DNA of 32,422 nt from Candidatus Kaiserbacteria bacterium (lineage in GTDB: Bacteria > Patescibacteriota > Minisyncoccia > Phycocordibacterales > UBA2100). Within the stretch, counting starts at the first letter, position 1. Every line of letters starts with the position of its first letter. Position numbers and translations under genes: made by a program. The DNA is taken from NCBI GenBank assembly GCA_027082835.1, contig JALWTP010000001.1:1-32422 (forward strand), written 5' to 3'. Positions 26,226 through 32,422 of this stretch are shown piece after piece. The notes below the pieces were generated by a model that was not told the origin of the DNA, did no database searches, and saw nothing but the letters and a program-made list of their open reading frames with translations.

Positions 26226-26298
26226 AATAGTATAAAGTATAGCACTACGACACAGGAATAATTTCCAAATATACAAAATAGATATATACTGTACGCAT

Positions 26299-27618
26299 AT
26301 GTTAGATATTAAATTTATACGCGAAAACAAAGAAATAGTGGCAGCAGGAGCACGTAAAAAGCACACCGAGATAGACCTTGATGCGCTTATTGCACTTGAT
26401 GACGAACGCAAAGCGCTTTTGGGTGAAGTGGAAGAAATGCGCGCAAAACAAAACGAAGTATCAAAGCAAATCTCAACAATAATAAATACCGAAAAAAAGA
26501 ACGAGCTCATCGCGCAGATGCAAGAGCTCAAAGATGCTCTCCAGAAAAAGGAAGACGAGTTAAAAGAGACGATGAAAAAGTGGCAAGAGCTTATGCTTAA
26601 AGTGCCAAATGTTCCCGATATGTCGGTACCCGATGGTGACAGTGACGAAGACAATAAAGAGATAAAAGTATGGGGCGATAAAACCGCATTTGATTTTGAA
26701 CCAAAGAGCCATATAGACATTATGACCAATTTAGATATGGTTGACTTTGAACGCGGTGTGAAAGTTTCTGGTTTTCGCGGATATTTCTTGAAAAAAGATG
26801 GGGCACTTTTAAGTTATGCAATATGGAATTATGCGCGAGACTTTTTCTTGAAGAAAGGATTTGACCCACTTTTGGTACCAACCATTGTACGCAAGAGTAA
26901 TCTATACGGAACGGGACACCTGCCAAACGAAGCAGAAGATGTATATAAGACACAAGATGATGACTATCTTATCGGGACTTCGGAAATATCAACTATGGGA
27001 TATTATTCGGACGAGGTATTGCCAAAAGGGAAATTGCCAGTGAAGTTTCTTTCTTTCTCTCCTTGTTATCGACGAGAAGCGGGCAGTCATGGAAAAGATA
27101 CAAAAGGGCTTATCCGTGTGCATGAGTTTTATAAACTTGAACAAGTTATATTGTGTGAGGCCAGTCACGAAGAGTCGGTAAAGTGGCATGAGTGGCTGAA
27201 CCGCAACACTGAAGAGTTTATTGAATCGCTCGGTATTCCGTACCACACAGTGCTTAACTGCGGAGGTGATTTAGGACAAGGACAGGTCAAGAAATATGAT
27301 ATTGAGTTATGGGTGCCAATGGAAGAAAAATACCGCGAGATAAGTTCTGCATCGTATTTCCACGATTTCCAAACGCGTCGTTTCAATATCAAATACAAAG
27401 ACGAACAGGGAAAGAGTAAGTATGCCCACTCACTTAACTGTACGGCAATACCAACACCCCGAATACTCGTTTCGCTCATAGAAAATTATCAAAATGCAGA
27501 TGGGACCGTTACTATTCCTGAGGTATTGCGACCATATATGGGAGGGCGCTCTACCATAGGAGAATCGGTGGAAAAAGCAAAAGAAGATAGTGAAGATATG
27601 CCAAGCAGTGATGAATAA
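26299..27618 (+). CDS. serS: Seryl-tRNA synthetase
   Basis: 'MLDIKFIRENKEIVAAGARKKH', 'LLVPTIVRKSNLYGTGHLP', 'GLIRVHEFYKLEQVILC', 'REISSASYFHDFQTRRFNIKYK'. Confidence 0.96.
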   Translation: MLDIKFIRENKEIVAAGARKKHTEIDLDALIALDDERKALLGEVEEMRAKQNEVSKQISTIINTEKKNELIAQMQELKDALQKKEDELKETMKKWQELMLKVPNVPDMSVPDGDSDEDNKEIKVWGDKTAFDFEPKSHIDIMTNLDMVDFERGVKVSGFRGYFLKKDGALLSYAIWNYARDFFLKKGFDPLLVPTIVRKSNLYGTGHLPNEAEDVYKTQDDDYLIGTSEISTMGYYSDEVLPKGKLPVKFLSFSPCYRREAGSHGKDTKGLIRVHEFYKLEQVILCEASHEESVKWHEWLNRNTEEFIESLGIPYHTVLNCGGDLGQGQVKKYDIELWVPMEEKYREISSASYFHDFQTRRFNIKYKDEQGKSKYAHSLNCTAIPTPRILVSLIENYQNADGTVTIPEVLRPYMGGRSTIGESVEKAKEDSEDMPSSDE

Positions 27619-27642
27619 TGGTGCAAGGAAGTGTGTATATGT

Positions 27643-28530
27643 ATGCAAATTTTTAAAAAGCAAGAACCGGTAAAAATACACGACCACTTTAAAAAGGTAC
27701 AACAAAAAAGAAGAAAATTAACGAAGGCAAAGGCACCAATGAGCAAAAGGCGCAGGATGCTTTGGAAAGGTATTTTGTTTCTTTCAGTGTTGGTATTGTT
27801 GACCGTACTGCTCAGTGTGATTTCATTTCTCAATATTTTGCAAATACAAAAAATTACAGTGAAAGGAGGTGACACTCTTTTAAATCTGCGTATTGAAAAC
27901 GAAATGTATCACGAACTTGAACATCCGTTTTTTTGGTTATTTTCTCGCCGAAATATAGTAACTGTTGATGTAGATGATTTACATAATAATCTATATCAGG
28001 CATTCCCGCGCATTAACACAATAAAAATAAAGAAACATTTATTTTCGCGAGAACTTTCTGTATCAATTATAGAGCGTATACCATATGCGCTGTGGTGCCC
28101 TCAAAGGGAAGTTTTAAGAGAGGACTGTTTTTATATTGACCCTGCTGGGTACATATTTGCGCGAGTAGGTGTCAACGATGACACTTCTGGGAAGGTTATA
28201 TTTTATGAAGGTATAGGCGAGAGTACCACTGATGCAATCCGGAAACGCATAGCGGAAAGTACTTTCAAGAAAATAAATGAGATCAATAAAGACTTGCGAA
28301 AAAAAGGATTACACCCAAGTCGTGTGAGTGTTATGGATGGAAACACACAGATAGAGATGCAGCCAAATTGGATTCTTAAAATAGACACAAATGACGATAC
28401 TGCGCGCATAGCAGACGACTTGATGGTTGTACTTACACAAAAGAAGCTTTTGAATGCACTTGATACTCTGGAGTATATAGATATGCGTTTTGGTAGACGC
28501 GTTTATGTAAAGCGAGCGGGAATAGAATAA
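27643..28530 (+). CDS. ftsQ: FtsQ/DivIB-like POTRA division protein
   Basis: Basic N-terminus, one TM, POTRA-like 'LQIQKITVKGGDTLL', 'FPRINTIKIKKHLFSRELSVSIIERIPYALW'. Start 27631 or 27643. Confidence 0.7.
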   Translation: MQIFKKQEPVKIHDHFKKVQQKRRKLTKAKAPMSKRRRMLWKGILFLSVLVLLTVLLSVISFLNILQIQKITVKGGDTLLNLRIENEMYHELEHPFFWLFSRRNIVTVDVDDLHNNLYQAFPRINTIKIKKHLFSRELSVSIIERIPYALWCPQREVLREDCFYIDPAGYIFARVGVNDDTSGKVIFYEGIGESTTDAIRKRIAESTFKKINEINKDLRKKGLHPSRVSVMDGNTQIEMQPNWILKIDTNDDTARIADDLMVVLTQKKLLNALDTLEYIDMRFGRRVYVKRAGIE

Positions 28531-28567
28531 ACTTCCACTCTGAAGCGCCTTGTGATACTGTGCCAAA

Positions 28568-29536
28568 ATGGGAAAGAGTTTTTGGAGACAATTAAAGAAG
28601 CCTATTTTAGTACTTGCACCAATGGAAGATGTGACTGATTTCGCATTTAGGCACATCATTGCAAAATACAGCAAAGGCAAAGGTGGAAATTATGTGACCT
28701 ATACTGAGTTTGTCGCCGCTGACGGACTGGTTTTTGCTGACGAAAAAGGGAGAAAAAAACTACTTTCAAAACTAAAGTATTCCGAGATAGAGAGACCGAT
28801 AGTTGCGCAGATATTTTCTTCAAAACCTGAAAATATAGAAAAGGCGGCACGAATTGCAGAAGAGCTTGGGTTTGATGGGGTGGATATAAATATGGGGTGC
28901 CCTGATAGATCAATAGAAAAACAAGGAGCGGGAGCTGCACTTATTAAAAATCCGGATCTCGCAGTAGAGTTAATTGAAGCGGCGCAACGCGGTGCACCGC
29001 ATTTACCAATATCAGTGAAAACGCGTATAGGATATGCTGAAAATGAAGTGGGAGAATGGGTACCGAAACTGCTTGAAACTGGTATTGAAGCGCTCACCAT
29101 CCATGCGAGAACACGCAATGAGTTGAGTAAAGTGCCGGCAAATTGGGAAGTGATTAAGCAAGTAGTAGAAATACGAGACGCATTGCAATCTAATACTCTT
29201 ATCATTGGAAATGGAGATGTGAGAGATGTTGAAGATGCATATAAAAAAGCAAAAGAAAGTGGTGCAGATGGAGTGATGATAGGGCGTGGCATTTTTGGTA
29301 ATCCATGGGGTATGAGTGCATACAAGCCAACCCTTAAAGAAAAGCTCGTTGCACTGATAGAGCACACAAAACTTTTCGAAAATACATTTGCTGACATAAA
29401 GAGTTTTGCAACAATGAAAAAACACTTTGCCAGTTATGTTGCCGGGTTTGAGGGTGCAAAAGAAATGCGTATACAACTCATGGAAGCAGACAACGCACAG
29501 GGCGTAGCACACATAATAGAGAACACACAACAATAA
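28568..29536 (+). CDS. dus: tRNA-dihydrouridine synthase
   Basis: 'LAPMEDVTDFAFRHII', 'GFDGVDINMGCPDRSIEKQGAGAALIKNP', 'PISVKTRIGY', 'ALTIHARTRNELSK', 'GADGVMIGRGIFGNPW'. Confidence 0.95.
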   Translation: MGKSFWRQLKKPILVLAPMEDVTDFAFRHIIAKYSKGKGGNYVTYTEFVAADGLVFADEKGRKKLLSKLKYSEIERPIVAQIFSSKPENIEKAARIAEELGFDGVDINMGCPDRSIEKQGAGAALIKNPDLAVELIEAAQRGAPHLPISVKTRIGYAENEVGEWVPKLLETGIEALTIHARTRNELSKVPANWEVIKQVVEIRDALQSNTLIIGNGDVRDVEDAYKKAKESGADGVMIGRGIFGNPWGMSAYKPTLKEKLVALIEHTKLFENTFADIKSFATMKKHFASYVAGFEGAKEMRIQLMEADNAQGVAHIIENTQQ

Positions 29537-29553
29537 TTTGGTATACTTACCAA

Positions 29554-30594
29554 ATGAATGAACAAAGCGAGAATCAGGCACTGTATAGAAAGTATCGACC
29601 AACTTCCTTTAGTGAGGTTGTTGGACAAGATCATATCGTTTCAGTTTTGCGTAAGGCACTTAAAGAGAGAAGTACAACACATGCGTATTTGTTTTATGGC
29701 GGGCGAGGAACAGGGAAGACTTCGGTAGCACGATTGCTTGCAAAAGAGTTGGGAACGAGCAGTAAAGACTTGTATGAAATGGATGCTGCGTCCAATAGAA
29801 AGATAGATCACTTTAGAGAGCTCAACGAGTCAGTCCACACACTGCCATTTGAATCAAAGTACAAAGTGTACATTATAGACGAGGTACATATGCTTACCAA
29901 AGATGCTTTCAATGCATTTTTAAAAACATTGGAAGAACCACCAAAGCATGTCGTATTCATTCTTGCGACAACCGAACTTGAAAAATTGCCAGATACTATA
30001 GTGTCGAGGTGTCAGACATTTCCATTCAATATACCCTCACGAGAGATATTGGCGGATGTAATGAAGAAAATCGCAAAAAAAGAGAAATATACATTGGATA
30101 CAGATGCAGCGGAGCTTATTGCACTTCTCGCAGAGGGGTCATTTCGTGATGGGCTTGGTATATTGCAAAAGGTACTCTCATACTCTGACGATACCAAAAT
30201 ATCATTGCGTGTCGTAGAGGAAATTACGGGGTCCCCGCGAAGCGAATCACTAAACAGCGTACTTTCAGCCCTTTGTGAAAAAGATACGGACACTGCACTT
30301 CGTGAACTTAATAGTGCAGTAGAAGCACAGATAGATATAGATGTATTCCAAAAATTGCTTTTAGATAGAGTGCGCGCAGTGCTATTATTAAAGCATTCTG
30401 CATCTATGGCAGATATGCTCAAAGAAAAGTTTAATAAAGATGATTATGCACTTATTGAAAAAGTTGCGTCTACCGAAGGGGCGAACATAAATGCTAAAAT
30501 ACTTAAAGAGCTCTTGGATGCGTATCTTTTCACTTCGGGTTCATACACCAAACAGATTCCGCTTGAAATGGCAATACTAAACATTTGCAAATAG
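29554..30594 (+). CDS. dnaX: DNA polymerase III gamma/tau-like subunit, short form without zinc module
   Basis: 'ALYRKYRPTSFSEVVGQDHIVSVLRKAL', 'GGRGTGKTSVARLLAKEL', 'DAASNRKID', 'VYIIDEVHMLTKDAFNAFLKTLEEPPKHVVFILATTE'. Confidence 0.93.
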   Translation: MNEQSENQALYRKYRPTSFSEVVGQDHIVSVLRKALKERSTTHAYLFYGGRGTGKTSVARLLAKELGTSSKDLYEMDAASNRKIDHFRELNESVHTLPFESKYKVYIIDEVHMLTKDAFNAFLKTLEEPPKHVVFILATTELEKLPDTIVSRCQTFPFNIPSREILADVMKKIAKKEKYTLDTDAAELIALLAEGSFRDGLGILQKVLSYSDDTKISLRVVEEITGSPRSESLNSVLSALCEKDTDTALRELNSAVEAQIDIDVFQKLLLDRVRAVLLLKHSASMADMLKEKFNKDDYALIEKVASTEGANINAKILKELLDAYLFTSGSYTKQIPLEMAILNICK

Positions 30595-30598
30595 TTAT

Positions 30599-31243
30599 AT
30601 GCAAGAAATAAAGAACATATATCTCGTGCGTCACGCAGAGAGTGAAGCAAACCTAACCAAAATAGGTGGTGGTAAAGAAACACCACTCACCGAGAGAGGA
30701 CGAGAACAAGCACAAGCACTTGCGGAGCGATTTGAGAACATACCGGTGGATGTAGTGCTCTCAAGTGACTATGTACGCGCACACGAAACGGCGCGCACCA
30801 TAACGGAATACAATAATATACCACTTGAGGTGGTAAATATGGCGGGTGAACGAGAGCTCCCGCCCGATTTGGCAGATCTCCACAAAGACGACCCAAAAGC
30901 AAAAGCACTTAAAAAGCAGTTTTATTATGAATGGATGCATGAAGCAGATACGACTGCCGGCGAGCATTTTGACAGTGTACGCAGGCGTGTGCATGATTTG
31001 GTAACGCTCATAGAGTCGCGCCCAGAGAAAAATATTTTGGTTGTATCGCACGGCTTCTTTTTGAAATTTTTTACTGCACAACAACTTCTCGGTGGGTATT
31101 TAACTCCCGAAATTTTTATAGACAATATAATGAGTCGTATGCGTATGAGCAACACGGGAATTACCTATTTTACCGTTGATGAAAATCATAAGTGGCAACT
31201 GTACGCATGGAGTGACTTTTCACACCTTGGTATCTATTTATAA
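30599..31243 (+). CDS. Histidine phosphatase (phosphoglycerate mutase-like) protein
   Basis: 'IYLVRHAESEANLTKIGGGKETPLTERGREQAQALAERF', 'LSSDYVRAHETARTI', 'NILVVSHGFFLKFF'. Confidence 0.88.
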   Translation: MQEIKNIYLVRHAESEANLTKIGGGKETPLTERGREQAQALAERFENIPVDVVLSSDYVRAHETARTITEYNNIPLEVVNMAGERELPPDLADLHKDDPKAKALKKQFYYEWMHEADTTAGEHFDSVRRRVHDLVTLIESRPEKNILVVSHGFFLKFFTAQQLLGGYLTPEIFIDNIMSRMRMSNTGITYFTVDENHKWQLYAWSDFSHLGIYL

Positions 31244-31288
31244 GTTGTATATACGGCAAGTATTTGCTACGATACAGTTCAATTTAAT

Positions 31289-31359
31289 TGCCAGATCGTC
31301 TAATGGTAGGACCCGGGATTTTGGTTCCCGTTATCTAGGTTCGAGTCCTAGTCTGGCAG
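31289..31359 (+). tRNA. tRNA-Gln (anticodon TTG)
   Basis: Acceptor TGCCAGA/TCTGGCA, anticodon arm CGGGA-TTTTGGT-TCCCG, T-arm CTAGGTTCGAGTCCTAG. CCA not encoded. Confidence 0.95.
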
Positions 31360-31372
31360 CATATATTCTTCA

Positions 31373-31398
31373 ACCCCCACACGGCAGTGTGGGGTTTT
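31373..31398 (+). terminator. tRNA-Gln terminator
   Basis: CCCCACAC-GGCA-GTGTGGGG-TTTT. Confidence 0.85.
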
Positions 31399-31657
31399 AG
31401 AATATAGCTACCAGTTTGGACTGAAAGAGCGAGTACAATTGAAGAGAGCAAGGAAACTTCTTATCCCTTGCCCACTTGTCTAGTGGTGAAAAATCGTGAT
31501 TATGCAACACTTTTACAAAAATAAAGGTGTCTGACCCCTTTTATTGACCTCTTTTATCTTTTGTTCTTCAATATTGATTTGGGATGAGCTTGCATATTGA
31601 GGGATATAGGCATAGATTAAAAGAAACTGCTCTTTAACAAACAAGGAAGGAATAGCA

Positions 31658-32422
31658 ATGGGTAGAGCACATGGAATGAAAAATCCATCTAATGGATACC
31701 GCCCGATCCCAAAATGGCAGAAAATTTCGCCAAAATTTGAACATCCAAAAACCGCTGGAGGATGGCACACTAAACAAAGTATCCCCCAAAAGTTGCGGCG
31801 GGTGAAAAAGGGTGCCGGGAAGATCATCACATATGTGCTGGACACAAATGTTCTCATGAGGGCTTGGGACTCGCTTTTCAAGTTTGAAGAACACGAAGTG
31901 TACATTGTCGGACAGGTGTGGAAGGAACTGGATGCTCACAAAAAAGGTCATTCCACTGAAGCGTGGAATGTTCGTCAGGCCATTCGCATCATTGATGGTT
32001 TGATGGAAGGTAAAACTCCTGACAAAATCAAAGAGGGCATACTGCTTACTCCTCCGGCTAAGTTGACCAATGGCAAGCCGCATACAGGCAAGTTGTACTT
32101 CGATTTCACGGAACCAAAACTTCCAAGGGATTCGAGCACAGGCTTGGACATATCTCATCCCGATGACCGAATTATTTTGAAGTGCCTTGAGCTACAAAGC
32201 CAGGGTAAATCAGTTGTTTTGGTTACCAACGATGGTGGTTGTCGCGTGAAGGCAACTATTTCGGGTGTTGTGGCGGAGGAGTATCTCAGCGATACCGTCA
32301 GAAGTATCCAAGGTGAAGAAGATTTTCACCCGGGATTCCATATGATGCGATCTGATTTTTCGGAAACTGCCGTGGTAAATGCTGATGCGAAAAATGGTCG
32401 CACAGTATATACGCTCAGTGAC
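31658..32422 (+). CDS. PIN-domain protein, probable N-terminal part of a PhoH2-type (PIN-PhoH) protein; partial at window edge
   Basis: 255 open codons to the edge: 'ITYVLDTNVLMRAWDSLFKFEEHEVYIVGQVWKELDAHKKG...NVRQAIRIIDG...HPDDRIILKCLELQSQGKSVVLVTNDGGCRVKATISGVVAEEYLSD'. Preceded by AAGGAAGG. Not in the ORF track. Confidence 0.75.
   Translation, partial: MGRAHGMKNPSNGYRPIPKWQKISPKFEHPKTAGGWHTKQSIPQKLRRVKKGAGKIITYVLDTNVLMRAWDSLFKFEEHEVYIVGQVWKELDAHKKGHSTEAWNVRQAIRIIDGLMEGKTPDKIKEGILLTPPAKLTNGKPHTGKLYFDFTEPKLPRDSSTGLDISHPDDRIILKCLELQSQGKSVVLVTNDGGCRVKATISGVVAEEYLSDTVRSIQGEEDFHPGFHMMRSDFSETAVVNADAKNGRTVYTLSD

Noticed and set aside
26226-26729. N-terminal extension of the 462-aa dprA ORF
   Set aside because: Antisense to serS, Ser/Phe-rich without domain signal; the DprA-like sequence starts at MDTKIKELFPSDFPSLL (26225).

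Overview
The window is a compact, AT-rich bacterial chromosomal segment. Short intergenic gaps, reduced housekeeping proteins, class I LysRS, a minimal DnaX and delta', and tRNAs without encoded CCA suggest a Patescibacteria/CPR-type genome; this is inferred, not proven. The content is mostly core: priA fragment (-), PEGA-like protein (-), mreB paralog-holB-frr-rseP-proS-mreB-mreC-mreD-mrdA, greA, lysS, a dcw segment (mraZ-rsmH-ftsL-like-ftsI-murF), tRNA-Glu, csp (-), VTT/DedA-like protein (-), tRNA-Leu (-), parB, rel/spo (-), topA (-), dprA (-), serS, ftsQ-like, dus, dnaX, a histidine phosphatase, tRNA-Gln, and a partial PIN/PhoH-type gene. I saw no CRISPR array, transposase, integrase or obvious defence system. 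The observations most worth checking are: (1) an in-frame amber codon inside proS with 57 conserved codons continuing in frame; (2) a recurring architecture in which a TATACT/TATAAT-like -10 box ends about 6-10 nt before the start codon, implying pervasive leaderless mRNAs, in contrast to a few small or accessory genes with strong Shine-Dalgarno sequences; (3) two mutually exclusive hairpins in front of rsmH, one sequestering GGAGGA; (4) 10-bp-phased GTGGG boxes in front of mraZ; (5) a tRNA-Leu gene flanked by partial copies of itself; (6) a structured, terminator-bounded interval upstream of mraZ that could encode a small RNA; (7) a DnaX lacking its zinc module. All calls come from reading the sequence; no searches were run.
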